Source: an uncultured Oscillospiraceae bacterium (GTDB lineage Bacteria > Bacillota > Clostridia > Oscillospirales > Oscillospiraceae). Taken from it: DNA of 14,768 nt. The notes beneath the pieces are model-generated. The model was not told where the DNA came from, ran no database searches, and was given only the letters and a program-made list of their open reading frames with translations. The translations under genes were made by a program, and so were the position numbers. Position 1 is the first letter of the stretch; every line of letters starts with the position of its first letter. Positions 1-6,089 of this stretch are shown piece after piece. The stretch is from assembly GCA_910584285.1 (NCBI GenBank), contig CAJTYK010000048.1, forward strand, positions 1 to 14,768, read 5' to 3'.

Positions 1-113
1 ACTTCAGCGTGCTGTGTCAGTCCGGGAGATTGCGCTCCCTTTCCTCCAACGCAGTCTCAGGGGAAGCGTTTCAGGGCGTTACCCCATCATTCCACTTCTC
101 AGAATATCAGTTA

Positions 114-141
114 GGAAAAGCAGGATTTTCTCTGCTTTTCC
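114..141. terminator. Perfect 10-bp hairpin past the primase-like gene
   Basis: GGAAAAGCAG (114-123) and CTGCTTTTCC (132-141) are exact inverted repeats around an 8-nt loop, about 43 nt beyond the primase-like stop. The A- and T-runs flanking a GCAG/CTGC core resemble a bidirectional intrinsic terminator, though the GC core is short. A second small hairpin, GGGAG/CTCCC, is at 24-39. No gene was seen in 1-183; a GGAGG within it is not followed by a usable start codon. Confidence 0.5.
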
Positions 142-183
142 CGCTGCTTTTACCTCCTTCCAGGCTCTAAGCCCAGTCAAAGT

Positions 184-1074
184 TTATTTGCAGCAACGTG
201 TCGCTGCACCCTCGTTCCAATCTTTGAGAACCGGCACCTGTGCGCCTACCGTCATTCCCCGCTCCCGCACCACCCCTGCCAGCCGCCGCGTGGCAAGCTG
301 CCCCGCCTGGTCGTTGTCCAGGCACAGCAGGACGTTTTCAATGTTGGGGTGCCGCTCCAGCATCCCCAGCAGCGGCTGGGAGGACGTGCCGCACAAGGCC
401 ACATAGCTGTGCTTCGTCCAGTCGCTGTCGTGGTAGATGGAGATGAGGGAGAGCATATCGATGGGCGCCTCGAATACCAGCAAATGGCCGCTGGTACCCG
501 GCCAGTTGAAGGCGTAGCGGAAGTCGCTGCCCTCTGCCGTCATGCGAAAGGTCTTGCCTTGGCTGTTGGTGCTGCGCTTGTGGGCGTGACGGGCGACGCC
601 ATCCAGGTCTTTGCCCACAAAGACGGCGTTGTGGTATTTCTGATCCTCGTAGATCAGCCCCGCCCGGGCAAAGGCGGTGAGCACGTCCCGATCCAGATGG
701 CGGTGCTTGAGCAGGTATGCGAACACCCGCCTGTTGTTTTCGTTGGCGGGTGGCAGCTCGAAGGACTTTTTCACTTTCTCCTGTGGGGCGCTCGCCTGGG
801 GGCAGAGCTGGCCGGCGTCCTCGTTGAGCAGGGTGAGCACCGCTTCCTGGTAGCTCATACCGTAGAACTCTTTGAGGAAGGTCACGGGCCCGCCGCCCTT
901 CTCGGTGGCATGGTCGTACCACTCGCTGCCCCGTATGGTGACGCTGTGGTTGCTGGCCATGCGGAACTCCGACCCTTCGCGGATCAGCGGCTCCCCCTTG
1001 AAACGGAGGAACTCCACCAGGTCTGCCGCGTTGGCCCGGAGCTTTTGTTCCTCTGTGAAATGGATGTAGGGCAT
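184..1074 (-). CDS. DUF3991/Toprim primase-like protein
   Basis: A 296-aa protein. Residues about 40-85 (SEWYDHATEKGGGPVTFLKE, then YQEAVLTLL) resemble the later part of a CHC2 zinc-finger primase domain without the full cysteine set. The middle matches DUF3991, and a Toprim domain follows with LLVFEAPIDML (E202, D206) and VLLCLDNDQAG (D253, D255). Toprim acidic residues bind metal; such proteins are thought to help DNA replication of mobile elements after transfer. GAGGTG lies 8 nt before ATG 1074. The last residues after DWNE are unusual (GAATRCCK). Deleting one G in the GGG run would give DWNEVQRHVAANKL, so a frameshift near the end is possible. Confidence 0.85.
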   Translation of the reverse strand: MPYIHFTEEQKLRANAADLVEFLRFKGEPLIREGSEFRMASNHSVTIRGSEWYDHATEKGGGPVTFLKEFYGMSYQEAVLTLLNEDAGQLCPQASAPQEKVKKSFELPPANENNRRVFAYLLKHRHLDRDVLTAFARAGLIYEDQKYHNAVFVGKDLDGVARHAHKRSTNSQGKTFRMTAEGSDFRYAFNWPGTSGHLLVFEAPIDMLSLISIYHDSDWTKHSYVALCGTSSQPLLGMLERHPNIENVLLCLDNDQAGQLATRRLAGVVRERGMTVGAQVPVLKDWNEGAATRCCK

Positions 1075-1093
1075 TCTTTTTTCACCTCACTGT

Positions 1094-1142
1094 TGCTTTT
1101 TTCCCGGTAAGCGGGTATACTGTTGGTAAGGAAAGTAAGGAA
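1094..1142 (+). promoter_or_regulatory. Candidate promoter and operator of the toxin-antitoxin unit
   Basis: TATACT at 1116-1121 makes a good -10 element; TTGCTT at 1094-1099 is a weak -35 at 16-bp spacing. Downstream, GTAAGGAA occurs twice at a 9-nt period (1126-1133 and 1135-1142), and a partial GGTAAGCGG lies upstream of the -10. Such direct repeats could be antitoxin binding sites. This short stretch also lies before the divergent primase-like gene. Confidence 0.4.
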
Positions 1143-1168
1143 TCCGATCTTTGAAAGGAGTTGCCGTC

Positions 1169-1426
1169 ATGGAAGTCGCAAAAGTCACATCGAAAGGCCA
1201 GATCACGATCCCCATCGACATCCGCCGCAGGCTGGGTGTGAAGGAAGGGGACAAGATCCTGTTCGTCGAGGAGCAGGGAAAAATCGTCATGATGAATTCG
1301 TCCATGGAGGCCCTGCGCAAAGCCCAGGCGGCGTTTGCCGGGGAGGCCGAACGGCTGGGCCTGAAGGACGAGCAGGACGTGGCCGATTTGGTCAGTGAGC
1401 TGCGCCGGGAGCGCCGGAGGGAATGA
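1169..1426 (+). CDS. AbrB/MazE-type antitoxin (SpoVT-AbrB fold)
   Basis: An 85-aa protein. The N-terminal 45 residues are a swapped-hairpin AbrB DNA-binding domain: VAKVTSKGQITIPIDIRRRL followed by GVKEGDKILFVEEQGKIVMM. The C-terminal 40 residues are helical and charged, and would wrap and neutralise the toxin. ATG 1169 is the start, because AAAGGAG at 1154-1160 lies 8 nt upstream; a TTG at 1151 would begin before that site. Together with the PIN gene it forms a VapBC-like module, and the antitoxin probably represses their shared promoter. It is on the opposite strand to every other gene here, which suggests it was acquired as a unit. Confidence 0.88.
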   Translation: MEVAKVTSKGQITIPIDIRRRLGVKEGDKILFVEEQGKIVMMNSSMEALRKAQAAFAGEAERLGLKDEQDVADLVSELRRERRRE

Positions 1427-1427
1427 G

Positions 1428-1844
1428 ATGCGTGTGATGCTGGATACCAATGTACTCCTCTCCGCGCTCCTGTTCCCCGGCGAACGGATGAACCTGATGA
1501 TGCGGTTCATTTTTGAGGAACATCGATTGGTGCTGTCCTCTTTTGTAGTAGAGGAACTGGCCTATGTGGTCAAGCGAAAATTCCCGGGCAAGCTCCAAAC
1601 TGTAGACGCTCTTTTGACGGCGATGAGCTTTGAACTGGCATACACCCCCCAGGACTTGGAACCAGGGCTGTTCGATATCCGTGACGAGAAGGACTACCCT
1701 GTGCTTTACACCGCGATCCGGGAGGATGTGGATGTACTCATCACCGGCGATAAGGATTTTTCCGATGTGGCCGTGGAACACCCGGAGATACTCACCCCGG
1801 CGCAGTTCATGGAACGCTATGTGGATCATGCGCAAGGAAAATAA
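1428..1844 (+). CDS. PIN-domain toxin (putative ribonuclease) of a toxin-antitoxin pair
   Basis: A 138-aa single-domain PIN protein. It opens with MRVMLDTNVLLSALLFPG (D6), has VVEELAY with E42/E43, IRDEKDYPVLYTA with D86/D89, and DVLITGDKDF with D108/D110. These are the acidic residues that bind Mg2+ or Mn2+ in PIN nucleases. The opening resembles the PIN-family toxin group of COG1569. The ATG at 1428 begins one base after the antitoxin stop, so the two are translationally coupled; a longer in-frame start inside the antitoxin gene has no support. VapC-type PIN toxins typically cleave tRNA or rRNA; the target here is unknown. It probably helps keep the element in the cell. Confidence 0.88.
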   Translation: MRVMLDTNVLLSALLFPGERMNLMMRFIFEEHRLVLSSFVVEELAYVVKRKFPGKLQTVDALLTAMSFELAYTPQDLEPGLFDIRDEKDYPVLYTAIREDVDVLITGDKDFSDVAVEHPEILTPAQFMERYVDHAQGK

Positions 1845-1856
1845 TGGCATAGCAAG

Positions 1857-1886
1857 GCCCGCCCCCGGCATATGCGGGCGGGCTTT
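1857..1886 (+). terminator. Intrinsic terminator between the PIN toxin and relaxase genes
   Basis: GCCCGCCC (1857-1864) pairs with GGGCGGGC (1876-1883) across an 11-nt loop and is followed by TTT, 13 nt past the PIN stop. It also sits at the end of the convergent relaxase gene, whose TAA overlaps the T-run. The minus-strand side has little U-tract, so it probably works best for the toxin-antitoxin transcript. Confidence 0.65.
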
Positions 1887-3309
1887 ACATCGTCTGCCCC
1901 TGCTCCTCGTGATCATCCGGCTTGTGGCCCATGGCGATCTTCTTCTCCCGGATTTTGCGCTTGAGCTTGCTGTCCACCGTAACCTGCATCCCGGCCACAG
2001 GCTGGGGGCGCTGTTCCTGGAAGATGCGGCCCATGTGATAGAGGAGTGAGGCGGTGGAGTTGAACACCACACCTGGCGATGGAGCTTTGGCCTTGCTCTG
2101 AGCAGTGGGCATGGTCGGTTGCGTATGCGGCTGGCGAGGATCGCCTGACGGGGATTCCGCCTCAACCATCCGCGCCATTTCACCCAGCCGCACGGCCTCC
2201 TGGATGACGATATTTTTGATCCGCTTGAACTCGTTTTGCCGGGAAAGAGGGATGCGCTCCGGTAGATCATCTTTGTAGGTGCGAAGCACTTCCTCCCGCT
2301 CCCGATACCACAGATCATAGGCGGCGGTGATGCGGGGATCATTCTCCAGCTCGATCACGACCTCATCTACCAGCGACTTCACCGCTGGCGGCAGATAGCC
2401 GTACTGCTTCTTGCCGGAGCAGTGCTGGAGCCGCTGGGCCAGCTCTATCATCAGTTGTCCGATGTGCTGGCTCTCCAACGTCCCGGTCTGCATCTCGGTG
2501 ACGAGCCGCGCCATGACCTCCCCAGCATCCCTGGTGAGCTCATCCCGCCGCTGGGTCTGGCGCTGGTAGATGGCGACCAGGTCTTGTTGAAAGATTTCTT
2601 TTGCCAGCATGGATTTGATGTCCGCAATGCCCCGCTTGGTGAGGAACCCGGACTTGGCATCCGCGCTGTAGCACACCATGTGGATGTGGGGGTGGTGCCC
2701 CTCGTCATGGAAGGCAGCGTACCAGCGGAACTGTGCGTCGGGGATTTTCATCGCCTTCGCCATATCCATGGCATGGGCACACAGCAGCTTGCGCCAGCGT
2801 TCGGCGTTGTCGTAGCCCAGCCGCACGGCGTCCTCCCGCCGCAGAGAAATGATGGGCAGCCACACCACGCCGGGGTGATGGGCAACCTCGTCTGCCACCT
2901 GGGACAGCACCAGCGGATCATTTCCAGCGGTGAACAGTCCGTGCGCCCCCAGTTTCTGCACACGGGGACGGCTGGCGATGTAGTCCACGTAATTCTCCCG
3001 CCGACCCACCTGCTCATAGTTGTCCTCAATGGCGCGGGTGATGAACTCGGAAGCGTTTCCCCGTGTGGGCGCGGCATGGTAGTCCTCGTACTCGAACAGG
3101 TCACGGCTGGAGGGGAAGTCCCGGAGAAGCTGTTCCACCAGCTTGGCCTGTTTGTCCGTGACAGGGAGCATAGATTTGCCAGGATCAACGCGTTCCACGC
3201 CATCCCGGGTGGCGGCGTACCTGACGTAGTTGCCCAGGTGGGCGGCGGCCTTTCCACCGCCGCCCTTGATGTGCGGGCACTTGAAAATCACGCGCGGCGT
3301 AGACAGCAC
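1885..3309 (-). CDS. MobP3-type relaxase
   Basis: A 474-aa relaxase that would nick oriT and pilot the single strand into the recipient. The N-terminal RVIFKCPHIKGG and NYVRYAATRDGVE resemble the MobP3 relaxase family of Clostridia elements; Y28 and Y31 are candidate catalytic tyrosines. The metal-binding histidine motif HDEGHHPHIH is at residues 201-210. The C-terminal half is helical and charged, with a Pro/Ser-rich linker at about 390-410 and a basic KLKRKIREKK near the end. The start is the GTG at 3309. Its Shine-Dalgarno-like GGGAGG is almost adjacent, so the exact start is uncertain. It follows the hairpin-rich region and converges with the plus-strand PIN gene. Assignment as a relaxase is secure; the subfamily is recalled by pattern. 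Confidence 0.92.
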   Translation of the reverse strand: MLSTPRVIFKCPHIKGGGGKAAAHLGNYVRYAATRDGVERVDPGKSMLPVTDKQAKLVEQLLRDFPSSRDLFEYEDYHAAPTRGNASEFITRAIEDNYEQVGRRENYVDYIASRPRVQKLGAHGLFTAGNDPLVLSQVADEVAHHPGVVWLPIISLRREDAVRLGYDNAERWRKLLCAHAMDMAKAMKIPDAQFRWYAAFHDEGHHPHIHMVCYSADAKSGFLTKRGIADIKSMLAKEIFQQDLVAIYQRQTQRRDELTRDAGEVMARLVTEMQTGTLESQHIGQLMIELAQRLQHCSGKKQYGYLPPAVKSLVDEVVIELENDPRITAAYDLWYREREEVLRTYKDDLPERIPLSRQNEFKRIKNIVIQEAVRLGEMARMVEAESPSGDPRQPHTQPTMPTAQSKAKAPSPGVVFNSTASLLYHMGRIFQEQRPQPVAGMQVTVDSKLKRKIREKKIAMGHKPDDHEEQGQTM

Positions 3310-3359
3310 CTCCCACGTTTTTGTTATCCCTCTGAATTAAAAAATCCTTAGAGAGAATA

Positions 3360-3552
3360 CCTTCAGGGCAGTCCACCATGAACCGACACTCGGTTCACGT
3401 CGGGGCAAAGTCCACTCCACGGGGAACGCCCGTTGGGCATTCCCCGTTGCGTTCCCTTGCCCCTCCTCTCCCCACAAAGCCAGAGGACGGCTTTGCGGGG
3501 GCCCCGTTTGGGTATAAAAACCCCTTGGCGGACAATCAACATTTTTGCGTGG
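3360..3552. other. Candidate oriT region: hairpin cluster between RHH gene and relaxase
   Basis: About 190 bp without a gene, holding four inverted repeats in a row. TGAACCGA/TCGGTTCA (3379-3397, perfect, 3-nt loop). GGGGAACGCCC/GGGCATTCCCC (3421-3445, one mismatch, 3-nt loop). CCCACAAAGCC/GGCTTTGCGGG (3471-3499, one mismatch, 7-nt loop). GGGT/ACCC around an A/T-rich loop (3510-3523). Relaxase genes usually lie next to their oriT, and hairpins beside nic are typical. No known nic consensus was recognised, and part of the region (3421-3505) belongs to a repeat found elsewhere in the window. Confidence 0.45.
3421..3505 (+). repeat. GC-rich palindromic repeat upstream of the relaxase (copy A)
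   Basis: Plus-strand modules in order: hairpin 3421-3445, CCGTTGCGT (3444-3452), TCCTCTCCCCAC (3464-3475), hairpin 3471-3499, GCGGGGGCCCC (3495-3505). The 12-nt and 11-nt blocks are identical to those inside virB4 and in the same order, but on the opposite strand, while the hairpin arms differ in sequence. That pattern (conserved flanks with diverged but still paired arms) points to structure being kept. Confidence 0.7.
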
Positions 3553-3987
3553 TCACTCGCCCTCGTGCTTTTTCAGCGTGTCCTTGAAGGTGATCGACCC
3601 GTTGGTCTTTTTCACCTCCTGGACACACTGCCAGCGTAGCGCGTCCAGCTGGCTGGCGTCGATCTCCAGCCCCGCCGCCAGCACATTCATCATCATGCTG
3701 ATCTCCACCGCCAGCTTGAACAGCAGGCGGGCGATGCGATCTTCGCTGCACTGCACCGTAGCGCGCAGGGCAGACACCAGCGCGGCGGGGAGAAACTGCA
3801 CCGCGTCCTTGCCGGAAAGATACCCGGCGTAGAAGCGGATGGCGTTCTCAATAAACTCGCTCCGACTCTTGCAATTGTCCCGCTCCATGGCCCGGTCTAC
3901 CGCCTCCAGCGTAGAGGGGTAGAGCCACAGGGGAATCCTGGTTTTGATCTCCGGTGTTTCCATGCCAGCTTTGTTCTTCTGTTCCAT
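3553..3987 (-). CDS. RHH (CopG/MobC-like) relaxosome accessory or regulator
   Basis: A 144-aa protein. The N-terminal third has an RHH pattern: strand EIKTRIPLWLYP, helix STLEAVDRAMERD, then KSRSEFIENAIRFYAGYL. The remainder is helical (VSALRATVQCSEDRIARLLF, KLAVEISMMMNVLAAGLEI) and probably drives oligomerisation. ATG 3987 is clearly the start, with GGAGG at 3993-3997 five nt upstream; the reading frame is open a further 65 codons upstream, but that part translates to low-complexity sequence over the direct repeats. It lies between two structured non-coding regions and directly before the relaxase gene. This is the usual place for an accessory DNA-binding protein that helps the relaxase at oriT. 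The exact role is inferred. Confidence 0.82.
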   Translation of the reverse strand: MEQKNKAGMETPEIKTRIPLWLYPSTLEAVDRAMERDNCKSRSEFIENAIRFYAGYLSGKDAVQFLPAALVSALRATVQCSEDRIARLLFKLAVEISMMMNVLAAGLEIDASQLDALRWQCVQEVKKTNGSITFKDTLKKHEGE

Positions 3988-4008
3988 AAAAACCTCCAAA
4001 AATTGCCG

Positions 4009-4094
4009 CGACCACCTGCCACAGCCACCTGTAGAAGCTGGCTGACAGGCTGGTTTGCGGCGTGTTTTTTCGTTCCACGACCACCTGCCACAGC
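4009..4094. repeat. 17-bp direct repeat pair with CCACCTG submotifs
   Basis: CGACCACCTGCCACAGC occurs at 4009-4025 and again, identical, at 4078-4094, 69 bp apart. The core CCACCTG occurs a third time at 4025-4031, overlapping the end of the first copy by one base. The nearest copy ends about 12 nt from the ribosome site of the RHH gene (3993-3997). Tandem short sites immediately upstream of an RHH gene would fit autoregulatory operators or relaxosome binding sites; this is inference. Confidence 0.55.
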
Positions 4095-4159
4095 AAAAAG
4101 GCCGGAAACCGACCACCCATGCCGCATCCCCGACCCGCGTTGCGGGGCGGTGTTCACTG

Positions 4160-4190
4160 GCGGGTGGGCGCAAAGCGACCACCCGCTTTT
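4160..4190 (+). terminator. Terminator-like hairpin in the non-coding region
   Basis: GCGGGTGG (4160-4167) pairs perfectly with CCACCCGC (4179-4186) across an 11-nt loop and is followed by TTTT on the plus strand. No plus-strand gene precedes it, so it may be a structural part of an origin, or may block antisense or read-through transcription. Confidence 0.35.
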
Positions 4191-4417
4191 ATCCCGCACA
4201 AAAATCGAACGCCTGGATTGCCCTTGCGGCCTCGCCTGCATTGCCCTTCCGGGTGGGCCAGAAAGGGCCCTTGGCGGGGGCCAAAACTGCCGACCCGCAC
4301 AATCGGCCCACAATGGGCCAACACCGCGTTTCATCCCCTCGGTGGGGCTGGGACTCTACGTTGGCCACAGGAGGGCCGCAAACGTCCTCAAAGGGGCTGA
4401 CGCGGTGGGAACAGCAG

Positions 4418-4450
4418 AGGGCCGCTCCGCAAGGTGCGAAGCGGCCCTTT
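4418..4450. terminator. Strong hairpin downstream of the helical hypothetical gene
   Basis: A perfect 9-bp inverted repeat, AGGGCCGCT (4418-4426) and AGCGGCCCT (4440-4448). The 13-nt loop can itself pair CGCA with TGCG. It sits 37 nt past the minus-strand stop at 4485. The T-run (TTT at 4448-4450) follows the stem on the plus strand, while the minus-strand side has only a mixed tract, so termination of the minus transcript is uncertain. It may instead belong to the structured non-coding region. Confidence 0.45.
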
Positions 4451-4484
4451 GAATTGCCCGGACAGGGCGTGCGGGGCGGTTGAT

Positions 4485-5027
4485 TTATCCCGTTTCCTGA
4501 TGCGCCGTTCCGATGCGGGGCGCCGGGTTGGCCTGGAGCGCAGTGTGGACATCATCCAGCTCATCCCGCAGCCCAGCGGCCAATTTGGCTGTGTTTGGCT
4601 TAATGGTGGCCAGGATTAGGTCGTCCAGCCCGCACATCTCCGTGACCATCCGTGCCGCGTTCAGAAGCGCCTGCCGCTGCTCCGGCCTGCACTCCTCCAT
4701 CGCCGCCGTTTCAAACAGCGCCCAGATTAAATCCATCTGCGCCGCCGCGTCCGGCTCAGGATTCAGGCAGGTCATGTCGATCAGGTAGGGCAGGTTCCTG
4801 CCGTTGGTGACATACAGTTCAGCGTTGGCGATCTCGGTGTCCAGCCAGTCCAGCAGGGCTTTGCCGTCCTCGCCCAGATCGTGAACCGTGGTGAGCGCCT
4901 CCAGCGCGGTGCGGCATTCCCTCACGCATTGGGGGATCTCTGTCTGCACCGTGTCCAGCATGGACACCGCCTCGTGGGCGACCAGGGTGCATACCTCGGT
5001 AGGTGTGAAACGGGTTTGGGTACTCAT
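4485..5027 (-). CDS. Hypothetical helical protein
   Basis: About 180 aa, acidic and almost entirely helical by composition, with no signal peptide, membrane helix or recognisable catalytic motif. A CGLDDLILATIKPNTAKLAA stretch near the C-terminus is the most distinctive part. ATG 5027 is used here; a TTG two codons upstream at 5033 is equally plausible, because AAGGA lies 4 nt before the TTG and 10 nt before the ATG. It sits alone between the transfer operon and the repeat-rich region, with 129 nt on its upstream side. A hairpin lies about 40 nt past its stop. I do not recognise the family; codon use and GC level match the neighbours, so it is probably a true gene. Confidence 0.65.
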   Translation of the reverse strand: MSTQTRFTPTEVCTLVAHEAVSMLDTVQTEIPQCVRECRTALEALTTVHDLGEDGKALLDWLDTEIANAELYVTNGRNLPYLIDMTCLNPEPDAAAQMDLIWALFETAAMEECRPEQRQALLNAARMVTEMCGLDDLILATIKPNTAKLAAGLRDELDDVHTALQANPAPRIGTAHQETG

Positions 5028-5156
5028 GTTCAACTCATCCTTCTTTCAAATTTTTGGGGCTGGCAACACAATGCCATACCTGGACTGGAATATCCATTCA
5101 GCAAACGCAACGATTTTTGCCGGGGCTGCAAGTGCAAAACCAACAGCGAGGTTACA

Positions 5157-5822
5157 TCACGGGGCCGTTGGTCGGTTCTGCCTCGGGGCATCACAGCGGA
5201 GCATCCGGGTTTCCAGATGACCTGCGAAGATATCCAGCCGCCGTTCCCATTCCAGATGATCCTTTCGGGTGGCGTGCCACGCGGCGGTGGACACGTCCCG
5301 GATGGTGTATGTCTCCCAGCCGTTCAGCGCATCCAGGGTAGAGAATTCGCCCCGATCCAGATCGATGTCCAGCACGGCGGTCACCCGCCCGGTGCGCCGC
5401 ATCAGCTCGTCGGCGTAGTCCTGGAACACCTCCGGCGCGATGTCCACCACGCTGTGCAGACGTTCCGCGAAACGCTGGGTGCTGTTCCCCTTTGCCAGCA
5501 GGTAACTGCGCAGCGCCACGGCTGTGTGAAGCACATCCACAGGGATCGTCCCCTGCGTCAGCAGATGATCCGTCCTGCCGCCCTGGGTGACCCGGAATAC
5601 AGAGATGCGGCGGGCGGCCTCCGCCGACCCACGCTGCTGCTGATCCTCCTCCCAGATATCCTGGCTGATCTTTTCCCGTACCTGCTCCGGGAGCTGGTCG
5701 ATCATCGCGTCCAGGCACTCGTTCAGCTCATCCTCCACGGTGGTATCCTTCTTCTTCAGCTGGCGGGAGAGTGCGTCATACCAACGCTCGTCCAGCCAGA
5801 GGGTGATGTCCCGGGAGTTCAT
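5157..5822 (-). CDS. Uncharacterised 221-aa protein with DUF6103-like N-terminus
   Basis: A 221-aa soluble protein translated from the ATGA overlap with the DUF6103-like gene. Residues about 5-52 (DITLWLDERWYDALSRQLKK and onwards to VREK) align by eye with the preceding protein at about 16 identical positions over 50 with one single-residue gap. The rest (about 60-221) I do not recognise: a mostly helical middle (VDVLHTAVALRSYLLAKGN) and an alpha/beta part (VTAVLDIDLDRGEFSTLD, WETYTIRDVSTAAWHATR). It is the last gene of the tightly packed transfer operon; 129 nt separate its stop from the next gene. Function unknown. It may be a longer paralogue of its neighbour with an added effector domain. 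Confidence 0.75.
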   Translation of the reverse strand: MNSRDITLWLDERWYDALSRQLKKKDTTVEDELNECLDAMIDQLPEQVREKISQDIWEEDQQQRGSAEAARRISVFRVTQGGRTDHLLTQGTIPVDVLHTAVALRSYLLAKGNSTQRFAERLHSVVDIAPEVFQDYADELMRRTGRVTAVLDIDLDRGEFSTLDALNGWETYTIRDVSTAAWHATRKDHLEWERRLDIFAGHLETRMLRCDAPRQNRPTAP

Positions 5823-6073
5823 ACGCCACCCTCCTCGCCGGGCGGGGCGGGCCGATCCTTGGGCGCAGGCTTGGCCGGACGGCGGGGCCGGGGCGCGGGG
5901 GCGGCGCGACTGTCCAGGTACTCCCGCACCGGCGCGGGCACGGTGCGCTCATAGAGCTGCCCCAGGGTCTGCTCCAGCCGCGCCTGTACGGAGGAGCCCT
6001 CTTTCTTCAGTGAGAACTCCAGCGCGCCCAGCTTTTCCTCGTCGAACGCCACTGTAATGTTTGCTTTTTTCAT
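5819..6073 (-). CDS. DUF6103-like small protein, possible RHH fold
   Basis: An 84-aa protein. A predicted strand (ANITVAFDEE) is followed by helix KLGALEFSLKKEG and helix SSVQARLEQTLGQLYERTVP, then VREYLDSR. That beta-alpha-alpha order could be an RHH-type fold, and the sequence resembles the DUF6103 family of Clostridia mobile elements (name from memory). The last 25 residues are Pro/Ala/Arg-rich and probably disordered. GGAGG at 6082-6086 lies 8 nt before the ATG. The stop overlaps the next start as ATGA. The next protein begins with a related segment (see findings). A DNA-binding or relaxosome role is inference. Confidence 0.75.
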   Translation of the reverse strand: MKKANITVAFDEEKLGALEFSLKKEGSSVQARLEQTLGQLYERTVPAPVREYLDSRAAPAPRPRRPAKPAPKDRPAPPGEEGGV

Positions 6074-6089
6074 TCCTGATTCCTCCTCA

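Larger units (their letters stand above)
3988..4484. other. Repeat-rich non-coding region (about 500 bp)
   Basis: No convincing gene. Three plus-strand frames stay open here only because the DNA is GC-rich; their translations are low complexity. The region contains a 17-bp exact direct repeat (4009-4025 and 4078-4094) and three copies of CCACCTG (4012, 4025, 4081). Hairpins are at 4160-4186 (8-bp arms, then TTTT), 4271-4284 (TTGGC/GCCAA), 4305-4319 (GGCCCA/TGGGCC, 3-nt loop) and 4418-4448. Such clustering between transfer genes and the relaxosome genes fits an origin or operator region. Which one is not decided by the sequence. Confidence 0.5.

Noticed and set aside
349..1110. 253-aa plus-strand frame opposite the primase-like gene
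   Set aside because: Antisense shadow in GC-rich DNA; the minus-strand protein has Toprim motifs and a ribosome site.
2422..3351. 309-aa plus-strand frame opposite the relaxase
   Set aside because: Antisense to a relaxase with an intact histidine motif; no recognisable domain.
3988..4182. 65-codon upstream extension of the RHH gene
   Set aside because: The GGAGG at 3993-3997 fixes the start at 3987, and the extension only translates the direct repeats.
4003..4483. Three overlapping plus-strand open frames in the repeat-rich region
   Set aside because: Three frames open at once is a GC effect; the translations are Pro/Arg/Gly-rich without any domain, and the DNA is full of inverted repeats.
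3360..4484. CRISPR array
   Set aside because: The repeats are few, irregularly spaced and mostly inverted; there are no regular spacers and no cas genes.
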